A stretch of 64,000 nt of DNA from Luzula sylvatica (Eukaryota > Streptophyta > Magnoliopsida > Poales > Juncaceae): NCBI GenBank assembly GCA_946800325.1, contig OX326956.1:19124667-19188666 (forward strand), written 5' to 3'. The translations under genes were made by a program, and so were the position numbers. Below, piece by piece: positions 40,131-53,253 of the stretch (position 1 is its first letter; each line of letters begins with the position of its first letter). The notes below the pieces were generated by a model. That model had not been told where the DNA came from, did no database searches, and saw only the letters and a list, made by a program, of their open reading frames with translations.

Positions 40131-41614
40131 ATGTAAAAGATACGATACAAATGATCTATAAACACGATATTTGAACTCCTCAAAACGTTAAAATCTTGTT
40201 TTGAATCGAAAAACAAACTTTCTTAGTGTTTGTGAAATTTGGTGAAAAGTTATGTAGTAAAAGATACGATACAAATGATCTAAAAACACGTTATTTGTAC
40301 TGCTCAAAGCGTTAAAATCTTGTTTTGAAGCCAAAAAAAACTTACTTAGTGTTTGTGAAATTTGGTGAAAAGTTATGTAGTAAAAGATACGATACAAATG
40401 ATCTAAAAACACGATATTTGAACTCCCCAAAGCGTTAAAATCTTGTTTTGAATCGAAAAACAAACTTTCTTAGTGTTTGTGAAATTTGGTGAAAAGTTAT
40501 GTAGTAAAAGATACGATACAAATGATCTAAAAACACGTTATTTGAACTCCTCAATGCGTTAAAATCTTGTTTTGAATCGAAAAACAAACTTTCTTAGTGT
40601 TTGTGAAATTTGGTGAAAAGTTATGTAGTAAAAGATACGATACAAATGATCTAAAAACACGATATTTGAACTCCTGAAAGCGTTAAAATCTTGTTTTGAA
40701 TCGAAAAACAAACTTTCTTAGTGTTTGTGAAATTTGGTGAAAAGTTATGTCGTAAAAGATACGATACAAATGATCTAAAAACATGTTATTTGAACTCCTC
40801 AAAGCGTTAAAATCTTGTTTTGAAGCGAAAAACAAACTTTCTTACTGTTTGTGAATTTTGGTGAAAAGTTATGTAGTAAAAGATACGATACAAGTGATCT
40901 AAAAACACGATATTTGAACTCCTCAAAGCGTTAAAATCTTGTTTTGAATCGAAAAACAAACTTTCTTAGTGTTTGTGAAATTTGGTGAAAACTTATGTAG
41001 TAAAAGATACGATACAAATGATCTAAAAGCACGATATTTGAACTCCTCAAAGCGTAAAAATCTTGTTTTGAATCGAAAAACAAACTTTCTTAGTGTTTGT
41101 GAAATTTGGTGAAAAGTTATGTAGTAAAAGATACGATACAAATGATCTAAAAACACGTTATTTGAACTGCTCAAAGCGTTAAAATCTTGTTTTCAAGCGA
41201 AAAACAAACTTACTTTGTGTTTGTGAAATTTGGTGAAAAGTTATGTAGTATAAGATACGATACAAATGATCTAAAAACATGTTATTTGTACTCCTCAATG
41301 CGTTAAAATCTTGTTTTGAATCGAAAAACAAACTTTCTTAGTGTTTGTGAAATTTGGTGAAAAGTTATGTAGTAAGAGATACGATACAAATGATCTAAAA
41401 ACACGATATTTGAACTCCTCTAAGCGTTAAAATCTTGTTTTGAATCGAAAAACAAACTTTCTTAGTGTTTGTGAAATTTGGTGAAAAGTTATGTAGTAAA
41501 AGATACGATACAAATAATCTAAAAACACGTTATTTGAACTCCTCAAAGCGTTAAAATCTTGTTTTGAATCGAAAAACAAACTTTCTTAGTGTTTGTGAAA
41601 TTTGGTGAAAAGTT

Positions 41615-42110
41615 ATGTAGTAAAAGATACGATACAAATGATCTAAAAACACGATATTTGAACTCCTCAAAGCGTTAAAATCTTGTTTTGAATCGAAAAA
41701 CAAACTTTATTAGTGTTTGTGAAATTTGGTGAAAAGTTATGTTGTAAAAGATACGATACAAATGATCTAAAAACAAGTTATTTGAAGTCCTCAAAGCGTT
41801 AAAATCTTGTTTTGAATCGAAAAACAAACTTTCTTAGTGTTTGTGAAATTTGGTGAAAAGTTATGTAGTAAAATATACGATACAAATGATCTAAAAACAC
41901 GTTATTTGAACTCCTCAAAGCGTTAAAATCTTGTTTTGAAGCGAAAAACAAACTTCCTTAGTGTTTGTGAAATTTGGTGAAAAGTTATGTAGTAAGAGAT
42001 ACGATACAAATGATCTAAGAACGCGTTATTTGAACTGCTCTAAGCGTTAAAATCTTGTTTTGAAGCGAAAAACAAACTTTCTTAGTGTTTGTGAATTTTG
42101 GTGAAAAGTT
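41615..42110. repeat. 4-monomer local duplication, copy 1 (496 bp)
   Basis: It matches 42111-42606 at an offset of 496 bp. Shared markers: gttatgttgt (41741 and 42237), acaagttatttgaagtcc, cttcctt with agtaagag, and gaacgcg. Differences: aaaatatacg at 41871 is private to this copy, and cttagtg near 42085 faces cttactg near 42581. Confidence 0.85.
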
Positions 42111-42606
42111 ATGTAGTAAAAGATACGATACAAATGATCTAAAAACACGATATTTGAACTCCTCAAAGCGTTAAAATCTTGTTTTGAATCGAAAAACAAA
42201 CTTTATTAGTGTTTGTGAAATTTGGTGAAAAGTTATGTTGTAAAAGATACGATACAAATGATCTAAAAACAAGTTATTTGAAGTCCTCAAAGCGTTAAAA
42301 TCTTGTTTTGAATCGAAAAACAAACTTTCTTAGTGTTTGTGAAATTTGGTGAAAAGTTATGTAGTAAAAGATACGATACAAATGATCTAAAAACACGTTA
42401 TTTGAACTCCTCAAAGCGTTAAAATCTTGTTTTGAAGCGAAAAACAAACTTCCTTAGTGTTTGTGAAATTTGGTGAAAAGTTATGTAGTAAGAGATACGA
42501 TACAAATGATCTAAGAACGCGTTATTTGAACTGCTCTAAGCGTTAAAATCTTGTTTTGAAGCGAAAAACAAACTTTCTTACTGTTTGTGAATTTTGGTGA
42601 AAAGTT
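42111..42606. repeat. 4-monomer local duplication, copy 2 (496 bp)
   Basis: Direct tandem copy of 41615-42110, placed exactly where the 13-kb superrepeat loses homology to its first copy. It therefore marks the recombination joint of the second superrepeat copy. Confidence 0.85.
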
Positions 42607-43350
42607 ATGTAGTAAAAGATACGATACAAATGATCTAAAAACACGTTATTTGAACTCCTCAAAGCGTTAAAATCTTGTTTTGAAGCGAAAAACAAACTTT
42701 CTTAGTGTTTGTGAAATTTGGTGAAAAGTTATGTAGTAAAAGATACGATACAAATGATCTAAAAACACGATATTTGAACTCCTCAAAGCGTTAAAATCTT
42801 GTTTTGAATCGAAAAACAAACTTTATTAGTGTTTGTGAAATTTGGTGAAAAGTTATGTAGTAAAAGATACGATACAAATGATCTAAAAACATGTTATTTG
42901 AACTCCTCAAAGCGTTAAAATCTTGTTTTGAATCGAAAAACAAACTTTCTTAGTGTTTGTGAAATTTGGTGAAAAGTTATGTAGTAAAAGATACGATACA
43001 AATGATCTAAAAACACGATATTTGAACTCCTCAAAGCGTTAAAATCTTGTTTTGAATCGAAAAACAAACTTTATTAGTGTTTGTGAAATTTGGTGAAAAG
43101 TTATGTAGTAAAAGATACGATACAAATGATCTATAAACACGATATTTGAACTCCTCAAAGCGTTAAAATCTTGTTTTGAATCGAAAAACAAACTTTCTTA
43201 GTGTTTGTGAAATTTGGTGAAAAGTTATGTAGTAAAAGATACGATACAAATGATCTAAAAACACGTTATTTGAACTGCTCAAAGAGTTAAAATCTTGTTT
43301 TGAAGCGAAAAACAAACTTACTTAGTGTTTGTGAAATTTGATGAAAAGTT

Positions 43351-46300
43351 ATGTAAAAGATACGATACAAATGATCTATAAACACGATATTTGAACTCCT
43401 CAAAACGTTAAAATCTTGTTTTGAATCGAAAAACAAACTTTCTTAGTGTTTGTGAAATTTGGTGAAAAGTTATGTAGTAAAAGATACGATACAAATGATC
43501 TAAAAACACGATATTTGAACTCCCCAAAGCGTTAAAATCTTGTTTTGAATCGAAAAACAAACTTTCTTAGTGTTTGTGAAATTTGGTGAAAAGTTATGTA
43601 GTAAAAGATACGATACAAATGATCTAAAAACACGTTATTTGAACTCCTCAATGCGTTAAAATCTTGTTTTGAATCGAAAAACAAACTTTCTTAGTGTTTG
43701 TGAAATTTGGTGAAAAGTTATGTAGTAAAAGATACGATACAAATGATCTAAAAACACGATATTTGAACTCCTGAAAGCGTTAAAATCTTGTTTTGAATCG
43801 AAAAACAAACTTTCTTAGTGTTTGTGAAATTTGGTGAAAAGTTATGTCGTAAAAGATACGATACAAATGATCTAAAAACGTGTTATTTGAACTCCTCAAA
43901 GCGTTAAAATCTTGTTTTGAAGCGAAAAACAAACTTTCTTACTGTTTGTGAATTTTGGTGAAAAGTTATGTAGTAAAAGATACGATACAAGTGATCTAAA
44001 AACACGATATTTGAACTCCTCAAAGCGTTAAAATCTTGTTTTTAATCGAAAAACAAACTTTCTTAGTGTTTGTGAAATTTGGTGAAAACTTATGTAGTAA
44101 AAGATACGATACAAATGATCTAAAAGCACGATATTTGAACTCCTCAAAGCGTAAAAATCTTGTTTTGAATCGAAAAACAAACTTTCTTAGTGTTTGTGAA
44201 ATTTGGTGAAAAGTTATGTAGTAAAAGATACGATACAAATGATCTAAAAACACGTTATTTGAACTGCTCAAAGCGTTAAAATCTTGTTTTGAAGCGAAAA
44301 ACAAACTTACTTTGTGTTTGTGAAATTTGGTGAAAAGTTATGTAGTATAAGATACGATACAAATGATCTAAAAACATGTTATTTGTACTCCTCAATGCGT
44401 TAAAATCTTGTTTTGAATCGAAAAACAAACTTTCTTAGTGTTTGTGAAATTTGGTGAAAAGTTATGTAGTAAGAGATACGATACAAATGATCTAAAAACA
44501 CGATATTTGAACTCCTGAAAGCGTTAAAATCTTGTTTTGAAGCGAAAAACAAACTTTCTTTGTGTTTGTGAAATTTGGTGAAAAGTTATGTAGTAAAAGA
44601 TACGATACAAATGATCTAAAAACACGATATTTGAACTCCCCAAAGCGTTAAAATCTGGTTTTGAATCGAAAAACAAACTTTCTTAGTGTTTGTGAAATTT
44701 GGTGAAAAGTTATGTAGTAAAAGATACGATACAAATGATCTAAAAACACGTTATTTGAACTGCTCAAAGCATTAAAATCTTGTTTTGAAGCGAAAAACAA
44801 ACTTACTTTGTGTTTGTGAAATTTGGTGCAAAGTTATGTAGTAAAAGATACGATACAAATGATCTAAGAACACGTTATTTGAACTGCTCAAAGCGTTAAA
44901 ATCTTGTTTTGAAGCGAAAAACAAACTTTCTTAGTGTTTGTGAAATTTGGTGAAAAGTTATGTAGTAAAAGATACGATACAATTGATCTAAAAACACGTT
45001 ATTTGAACTCCTGAAAGCGTTAAAATCTTGTTTTGAATCGAAAAACAAACTTTCTTAGTGTTTGTGAAATTTGGTGAAAAGTTATGTAGTAAAAGATACG
45101 ATACAAATGATCTAAAAAAAGTTATTTGAACTTCTCAAAGCGTTAAAATCTTGTTTTGAAGCGAAAAACAAACTTTCTTAGTGTTTGTGAAATTTGGTGA
45201 AAAGTTATGTAGTAAGAGATACGATACAAATGATCTAAAAACACGATATTTGAACTCCTCAAAGCGTTAAAATCTTGTTTTGAATCGAAAAACAAACTTT
45301 CTTAGTGTTTGTGAAATTTGGTGAAAAGTTATGTAGTAAAAGATACGATACAAATGATCTAAAAACAAGTTATTTGAACTCCTCGAAGCGTTAAAATCTT
45401 GTTTTGAATCGAAAAACAAACTTTCTTAGTGTTTGTGAAATTTGGTGAAAAGTTATGTAGTAAAAGATACGATACAAATGATCTAAAAACACGTTATTTG
45501 AACTCCTCAAAGCGTTAAAATCTTGTTTTGAAGCGAAAAACAAACTTCCTTAGTGTTTGTGAAATTTGGTGAAAAGTTATGTAGTAAGAGATTCGATACA
45601 AATGATCTAAGAACGCGTTATTTGAACTGCTCTAAGCGTTAAAATCTTGTTTTGAAGCGAAAAACAAACTTTCTTACTGTTTGTGAATTTTGGTGAAAAG
45701 TTATGTAGTAAAAGATACGATACAAATGATCTAAAAACACGTTATTTGAACTCCTCAAAGCGTTAAAATCTTGTTTTGAAGCGAGAAACAAAATTTCTTA
45801 GTGTTTGTGAAATTTGGTGAAAAGTTATGTAGTAAAAGATACGATACAAATGATCTAAAAACACGATATTTGAACTCCTCAAAGCGTTAAAATCTTGTTT
45901 TGAATCGAAAAACAAACTTTATTAGTGTTTGTGAAATTTGGTGAAAAGTTATGTAGTAAAAGATACGATACAAATGATCTAAAAACATGTTATTTGAACT
46001 CCTCAAAGCGTTAAAATCTTGTTTTGAATCGAAAAACAAACTTTCTTAGTGTTTGTGAAATTTGGTGAAAAGTTATGTAGTAAAAGATACGATACAAATG
46101 ATCTAAAAACACGATATTTGAACTCCTCAAAGCGTTAAAATCTTGTTTTGAATCGAAAAACAAACTTTATTAGTGTTTGTGAAATTTGGTGAAAAGTTAT
46201 GTAGTAAAAGATACGATACAAATGATCTATAAACACGATATTTGAACTCCTCAAAGCGTTAAAATCTTGTTTTGAATCGAAAAACAAACTTTCTTAGTGT

Positions 46301-46446
46301 TTGTGAAATTTGGTGAAAAGTTATGTAGTAAAAGATACGATACAAATGATCTAAAAACACGTTATTTGAACTGCTCAAAGAGTTAAAATCTTGTTTTGAA
46401 GCGAAAAACAAACTTACTTAGTGTTTGTGAAATTTGATGAAAAGTT
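43351..46446. repeat. Block 9: 25 monomers, lacks the gaagcc monomer
   Basis: 3096 bp = 25x124 minus 4 (3-bp start, 1 bp near 45115). The opening monomer is followed directly by the ccccaaagcg monomer, so the usual second monomer (gaagcc) has been removed cleanly. Private bases include aaaacgtgtt (43877), gttttt at 44040-44043, cctcgaagcg (about 45384) and gaagcgagaaac (about 45780). Confidence 0.9.
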
Positions 46447-48426
46447 ATGTAAAAGATACGATACAAATGATCTATAAACACGATATTTGAACTCCTCAAA
46501 ACGTTAAAATCTTGTTTTGAATCGAAAAACAAACTTTCTTAGTGTTTGTGAAATTTGGTGAAAAGTTATGTAGTAAAAGATACGATACAAATGATCTAAA
46601 AACACGTTATTTGAACTGCTCAAAGCGTTAAAATCTTGTTTTGAAGCCAAAAAAAACTTACTTAGTGTTTGTGAAATTTGGTGAAAAGTTATGTAGTAAA
46701 AGATACGATACAAATGATCTAAAAACACGATATTTGAACTCCCCAAAGCGTTAAAATCTTGTTTTGAATCGAAAAACAAACTTTCTTAGTGTTTGTGAAA
46801 TTTGGTGAAAAGTTATGTAGTAAAAGATACGATACAAATGATCTAAAAACACGTTATTTGAACTCCTCAATGCGTTAAAATCTTGTTTTGAATCGAAAAA
46901 CAAACTTTCTTAGTGTTTGTGAAATTTGGTGAAAAGTTATGTAGTAAAAGATACGATACAAATGATCTAAAAACACGATATTTGAACTCCTGAAAGCGTT
47001 AAAATCTTGTTTTGAATCGAAAAACAAACTTTCTTAGTGTTTGTGAAATTTGGTGAAAAGTTATGTCGTAAAAGATACGATACAAATGATCTAAAAACAT
47101 GTTATTTGAACTCCTCAAAGCGTTAAAATCTTGTTTTGAAGCGAAAAACAAACTTTCTTACTGTTTGTGAATTTTGGTGAAAAGTTATGTAGTAAAAGAT
47201 ACGATACAAGTGATCTAAAAACACGATATTTGAACTCCTCAAAGCGTTAAAATCTTGTTTTGAATCGAAAAACAAACTTTCTTAGTGTTTGTGAAATTTG
47301 GTGAAAACTTATGTAGTAAAAGATACGATACAAATGATCTAAAAGCACGATATTTGAACTCCTCAAAGCGTAAAAATCTTGTTTTGAATCGAAAAACAAA
47401 CTTTCTTAGTGTTTGTGAAATTTGGTGAAAAGTTATGTAGTAAAAGATACGATACAAATGATCTAAAAACACGTTATTTGAACTGCTCAAAGCGTTAAAA
47501 TCTTGTTTTGAAGCGAAAAACAAACTTACTTTGTGTTTGTGAAATTTGGTGAAAAGTTATGTAGTATAAGATACGATACAAATGATCTAAAAACATGTTA
47601 TTTGTACTCCTCAATGCGTTAAAATCTTGTTTTGAATCGAAAAACAAACTTTCTTAGTGTTTGTGAAATTTGGTGAAAAGTTATGTAGTAAGAGATACGA
47701 TACAAATGATCTAAAAACACGATATTTGAACTCCTGAAAGCGTTAAAATCTTGTTTTGAAGCGAAAAACAAACTTTCTTTGTGTTTGTGAAATTTGGTGA
47801 AAAGTTATGTAGTAAAAGATACGATACAAATGATCTAAAAACACGATATTTGAACTCCCCAAAGCGTTAAAATCTGGTTTTGAATCGAAAAACAAACTTT
47901 CTTAGTGTTTGTGAAATTTGGTGAAAAGTTATGTAGTAAAAGATACGATACAAATGATCTAAAAACATGTTATTTGAACTCCTCAAAGCGTTAAAATCTT
48001 GTTTTGAATCGAAAAACAAACTTTCTTAGTGTTTGTGAAATTTGGTGAAAAGTTATGTAGTAAAAGATACGATACAAATGATCTAAAAACACGATATTTG
48101 AACTCCTCAAAGCGTTAAAATCTTGTTTTGAATCGAAAAACAAACTTTATTAGTGTTTGTGAAATTTGGTGAAAAGTTATGTAGTAAAAGATACGATACA
48201 AATGATCTATAAACACGATATTTGAACTCCTCAAAGCGTTAAAATCTTGTTTTGAATCGAAAAACAAACTTTCTTAGTGTTTGTGAAATTTGGTGAAAAG
48301 TTATGTAGTAAAAGATACGATACAAATGATCTAAAAACACGTTATTTGAACTGCTCAAAGAGTTAAAATCTTGTTTTGAAGCGAAAAACAAACTTACTTA
48401 GTGTTTGTGAAATTTGATGAAAAGTT
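46447..48426. repeat. Block 10: 16 monomers, internal deletion
   Basis: 1980 bp = 16x124 minus 4. After the aatctggttttg monomer it passes to an acatgtt, cctcaaag, gaatcg monomer (about 47965) that normally lies near the block end. The 10 monomers between them in a full 26-mer are missing. Confidence 0.9.
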
Positions 48427-50158
48427 ATGTAAAAGATACGATACAAATGATCTATAAACACGATATTTGAACTCCTCAAAACGTTAAAATCTTGTTTTGA
48501 ATCGAAAAACAAACTTTCTTAGTGTTTGTGAAATTTGGTGAAAAGTTATGTAGTAAAAGATACGATACAAATGATCTAAAAACACGTTATTTGAACTGCT
48601 CAAAGCGTTAAAATCTTGTTTTGAAGCCAAAAAAAACTTACTTAGTGTTTGTGAAATTTGGTGAAAAGTTATGTAGTAAAAGATACGATACAAATGATCT
48701 AAAAACACGATATTTGAACTCCCCAAAGCGTTAAAATCTTGTTTTGAATCGAAAAACAAACTTTCTTAGTGTTTGTGAAATTTGGTGAAAAGTTATGTAG
48801 TAAAAGATACGATACAAATGATCTAAAAACACGTTATTTGAACTCCTCAATGCGTTAAAATCTTGTTTTGAATCGAAAAACAAACTTTCTTAGTGTTTGT
48901 GAAATTTGGTGAAAAGTTATGTAGTAAAAGATACGATACAAATGATCTAAAAACACGATATTTGAACTCCTGAAAGCGTTAAAATCTTGTTTTGAATCGA
49001 AAAACAAACTTTCTTAGTGTTTGTGAAATTTGGTGAAAAGTTATGTCGTAAAAGATACGATACAAATGATCTAAAAACATGTTATTTGAACTCCTCAAAG
49101 CGTTAAAATCTTGTTTTGAAGCGAAAAACAAACTTTCTTACTGTTTGTGAATTTTGGTGAAAAGTTATGTAGTAAAAGATACGATACAAGTGATCTAAAA
49201 ACACGATATTTGAACTCCTCAAAGCGTTAAAATCTTGTTTTGAATCGAAAAACAAACTTTCTTAGTGTTTGTGAAATTTGGTGAAAACTTATGTAGTAAA
49301 AGATACGATACAAATGATCTAAAAGCACGATATTTGAACTCCTCAAAGCGTAAAAATCTTGTTTTGAATCGAAAAACAAACTTTCTTAGTGTTTGTGAAA
49401 TTTGGTGAAAAGTTATGTAGTAAAAGATACGATACAAATGATCTAAAAACACGTTATTTGAACTGCTCAAAGCGTTAAAATCTTGTTTTGAAGCGAAAAA
49501 CAAACTTACTTTGTGTTTGTGAAATTTGGTGAAAAGTTATGTAGTATAAGATACGATACAAATGATCTAAAAACATGTTATTTGTACTCCTCAATGCGTT
49601 AAAATCTTGTTTTGAATCGAAAAACAAACTTTCTTAGTGTTTGTGAAATTTGGTGAAAAGTTATGTAGTAAGAGATACGATACAAATGATCTAAAAACAC
49701 GATATTTGAACTCCTGAAAGCGTTAAAATCTTGTTTTGAAGCGAAAAACAAACTTTCTTTGTGTTTGTGAAATTTGGTGAAAAGTTATGTAGTAAAAGAT
49801 ACGATACAAATGATCTAAAAACACGATATTTGAACTCCCCAAAGCGTTAAAATCTGGTTTTGAATCGAAAAACAAACTTTCTTAGTGTTTGTGAAATTTG
49901 GTGAAAAGTTATGTAGTAAAAGATACGATACAAATGATCTAAAAACACGTTATTTGAACTGCTCAAAGCATTAAAATCTTGTTTTGAAGCGAAAAACAAA
50001 CTTACTTTGTGTTTGTGAAATTTGGTGCAAAGTTATGTAGTAAAAGATACGATACAAATGATCTAAGAACACGTTATTTGAACTGCTCAAAGCGTTAAAA
50101 TCTTGTTTTGAAGCGAAAAACAAACTTACTTAGTGTTTGTGAAATTTGATGAAAAGTT
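48427..50158. repeat. Block 11: 14 monomers, ends in a hybrid monomer
   Basis: 1732 bp = 14x124 minus 4, the shortest block in the window. It follows the standard order to the ctaagaacacg monomer. That last monomer then acquires the cttacttag and tttgatg end typical of the block-closing monomer, so the middle of the block has been deleted. Confidence 0.9.
50035..50158. repeat. Hybrid monomer at a deletion joint
   Basis: The left part is the ctaagaacacg, ctgctcaaagcg type. The right part has cttacttag and gaaatttgatg, which elsewhere follow ctgctcaaagagtt. The switch lies between about 50091 and 50126, within sequence identical in both parents, so the length stays 124 bp. Confidence 0.85.
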
Positions 50159-53100
50159 ATGTAAAAGATACGATACAAATGATCTATAAACACGATATTT
50201 GAACTCCTCAAAACGTTAAAATCTTGTTTTGAATCGAAAAACAAACTTTCTTAGTGTTTGTGAAATTTGGTGAAAAGTTATGTAGTAAAAGATACGATAC
50301 AAATGATCTAAAAACACGTTATTTGAACTGCTCAAAGCGTTAAAATCTTGTTTTGAAGCCAAAAAAAACTTACTTAGTGTTTGTGAAATTTGGTGAAAAG
50401 TTATGTAGTAAAAGATACGATACAAATGATCTAAAAACACGATATTTGAACTCCCCAAAGCGTTAAAATCTTGTTTTGAATCGAAAAATAAACTTTCTTA
50501 GTGTTTGTGAAATTTGGTGAAAAGTTATGTAGTAAAAGATACGATACAAATGATCTAAAAACACGTTATTTGAACTCCTCAATGCGTTAAAATCTTGTTT
50601 TGAATCGAAAAACAAACTTTCTTAGTGTTTGTGAAATTTGGTGAAAAGTTATGTAGTAAAAGATACGATACAAATGATCTAAAAACACGATATTTGAACT
50701 CCTGAAAGCGTTAAAATCTTGTTTTGAATCGAAAAACAAACTTTCTTAGTGTTTGTGAAATTTGGTGAAAAGTTATGTCGTAAAAGATACGATACAAATG
50801 ATCTAAAAACATGTTATTTGAACTCCTCAAAGCGTTAAAATCTTGTTTTGAAGCGAAAAACAAACTTTCTTACTGTTTGTGAATTTTGGTGAAAAGTTAT
50901 GTAGTAAAAGATACGATACAAGTGATCTAAAAACACGATATTTGAACTCCTCAAAGCGTTAAAATCTTGTTTTGAATCGAAAAACAAACTTTCTTAGTGT
51001 TTGTGAAATTTGGTGAAAACTTATGTAGTAAAAGATACGATACAAATGATCTAAAAGCACGATATTTGAACTCCTCAAAGCGTAAAAATCTTGTTTTGAA
51101 TCGAAAAACAAACTTTCTTAGTGTTTGTGAAATTTGGTGAAAAGTTATGTAGTAAAAGATACGATACAAATGATCTAAAAACACGTTATTTGAACTGCTC
51201 AAAGCGTTAAAATCTTGTTTTGAAGCGAAAAACAAACTTACTTTGTGTTTGTGAAATTTGGTGAAAAGTTATGTAGTATAAGATACGATACAAATGATCT
51301 AAAAACATGTTATTTGTACTCCTCAATGCGTTAAAATCTTGTTTTGAATCGAAAAACAAACTTTCTTAGTGTTTGTGAAATTTGGTGAAAAGTTATGTAG
51401 TAAGAGATACGATACAAATGATCTAAAAACACGATATTTGAACTCCTGAAAGCGTTAAAATCTTGTTTTGAAGCGAAAAACAAACTTTCTTTGTGTTTGT
51501 GAAATTTGGTGAAAAGTTATGTAGTAAAAGATACGATACAAATGATCTAAAAACACGATATTTGAACTCCCCAAAGCGTTAAAATCTGGTTTTGAATCGA
51601 AAAACAAACTTTCTTAGTGTTTGTGAAATTTGGTGAAAAGTTATGTAGTAAAAGATACGATACAAATGATCTAAAAACACGTTATTTGAACTGCTCAAAG
51701 CATTAAAATCTTGTTTTGAAGCGAAAAACAAACTTACTTTGTGTTTGTGAAATTTGGTGCAAAGTTATGTAGTAAAAGATACGATACAAATGATCTAAGA
51801 ACACGTTATTTGAACTGCTCAAAGCGTTAAAATCTTGTTTTGAAGCGAAAAACAAACTTTCTTAGTGTTTGTGAAATTTGGTGAAAAGTTATGTAGTAAA
51901 AGATACGATACAAATGATCTAAAAAAAGTTATTTGAACTTCTCAAAGCGTTAAAATCTTGTTTTGAAGCGAAAAACAAACTTTCTTAGTGTTTGTGAAAT
52001 TTGGTGAAAAGTTATGTAGTAAGAGATACGATACAAATGATCTAAAAACACGATATTTGAACTCCTCAAAGCGTTAAAATCTTGTTTTGAATCGAAAAAC
52101 AAACTTTCTTAGTGTTTGTGAAATTTGGTGAAAAGTTATGTAGTAAAAGATACGATAGAAATGATCTAAAAACAAGTTATTTGAACTCCTCAAAGCGTTA
52201 AAATCTTGTTTTGAATCGAAAAACAAACTTTCTTAGTGTTTGTGAAATTTGGTGAAAAGTTATGTAGTAAAAGATACGATACAAATGATCTAAAAACACG
52301 TTATTTGAACTCCTCAAAGCGTTAAAATCTTGTTTTGAAGCGAAAAACAAACTTCCTTAGTGTTTGTGAAATTTGGTGAAAAGTTATGTAGTAAGAGATA
52401 CGATACAAATGATCTAAGAACGCGTTATTTGAACTGCTCTAAGCGTTAAAATCTTGTTTTGAAGCGAAAAACAAACTTTCTTACTGTTTGTGAATTTTGG
52501 TGAAAAGTTATGTAGTAAAAGATACGATACAAATGATCTAAAAACACGTTATTTGAACTCCTCAAAGCGTTAAAATCTTGTTTTGAAGCGAAAAACAAAA
52601 TTTCTTAGTGTTTGTGAAATTTGGTGAAAAGTTATGTAGTAAAAGATACGATACAAATGATCTAAAAACACGATATTTGAACTCCTCAAAGCGTTAAAAT
52701 CTTGTTTTGAATCGAAAAACAAACTTTATTAGTGTTTGTGAAATTTGGTGAAAAGTTATGTAGTAAAAGATACGATACAAATGATCTAAAAACATGTTAT
52801 TTGAACTCCTCAAAGCGTTAAAATCTTGTTTTGAATCGAAAAACAAACTTTCTTAGTGTTTGTGAAATTTGGTGAAAAGTTATGTAGTAAAAGATACGAT
52901 ACAAATGATCTAAAAACACGATATTTGAACTCCTCAAAGCGTTAAAATCTTGTTTTGAATCGAAAAACAAACTTTATTAGTGTTTGTGAAATTTGGTGAA
53001 AAGTTATGTAGTAAAAGATACGATACAAATGATCTATAAACACGATATTTGAACTCCTCAAAGCGTTAAAATCTTGTTTTGAATCGAAAAACAAACTTTC

Positions 53101-53253
53101 TTAGTGTTTGTGAAATTTGGTGAAAAGTTATGTAGTAAAAGATACGATACAAATGATCTAAAAACACGTTATTTGAACTGCTCAAAGAGTTAAAATCTTG
53201 TTTTGAAGCGAAAAACAAAGTTACTTAGTGTTTGTGAAATTTGATGAAAAGTT
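50159..53253. repeat. 25-monomer higher-order repeat, copy 1 (3095 bp)
   Basis: 3095 bp = 25x124 minus 5. It carries private markers shared only with the next block: gaaaaataaac (about 50484), gatagaaatg (about 52154) and acaaagttacttag (about 53215). It lacks the aattgatct monomer present at the same place in blocks 9 and 14, so it descends from a 26-mer by loss of one monomer. Confidence 0.92.

Larger units (their letters stand above)
29101..42185. repeat. 106-monomer superrepeat, copy 2
   Basis: Second tandem copy of the 13-kb unit. Block starts 29358, 35428 and 40131 correspond to 16233, 22303 and 27006. Private bases: c at 41194 (gttttcaagcg) and t at 41874 (aaaatatacg). Homology stops near 42185, where this copy reads gaatcg with tttattag while copy 1 reads gaagcg with tttcttag. 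Identity is above 99.9% on my count, so the duplication is very recent, homogenised, or an assembly duplicate. Confidence 0.9.
40131..43350. repeat. Block 8: 26 monomers, copy of block 5 plus a new tail
   Basis: 3220 bp = 26x124 minus 4. It follows block 5 until about 42185, then adds monomers including a second tttattag, gttatgttgt, aagtcc, cttcctt, gaacgcg group before closing with ctataaac and agagtt. It is therefore 7 monomers longer than block 5. Confidence 0.88.
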
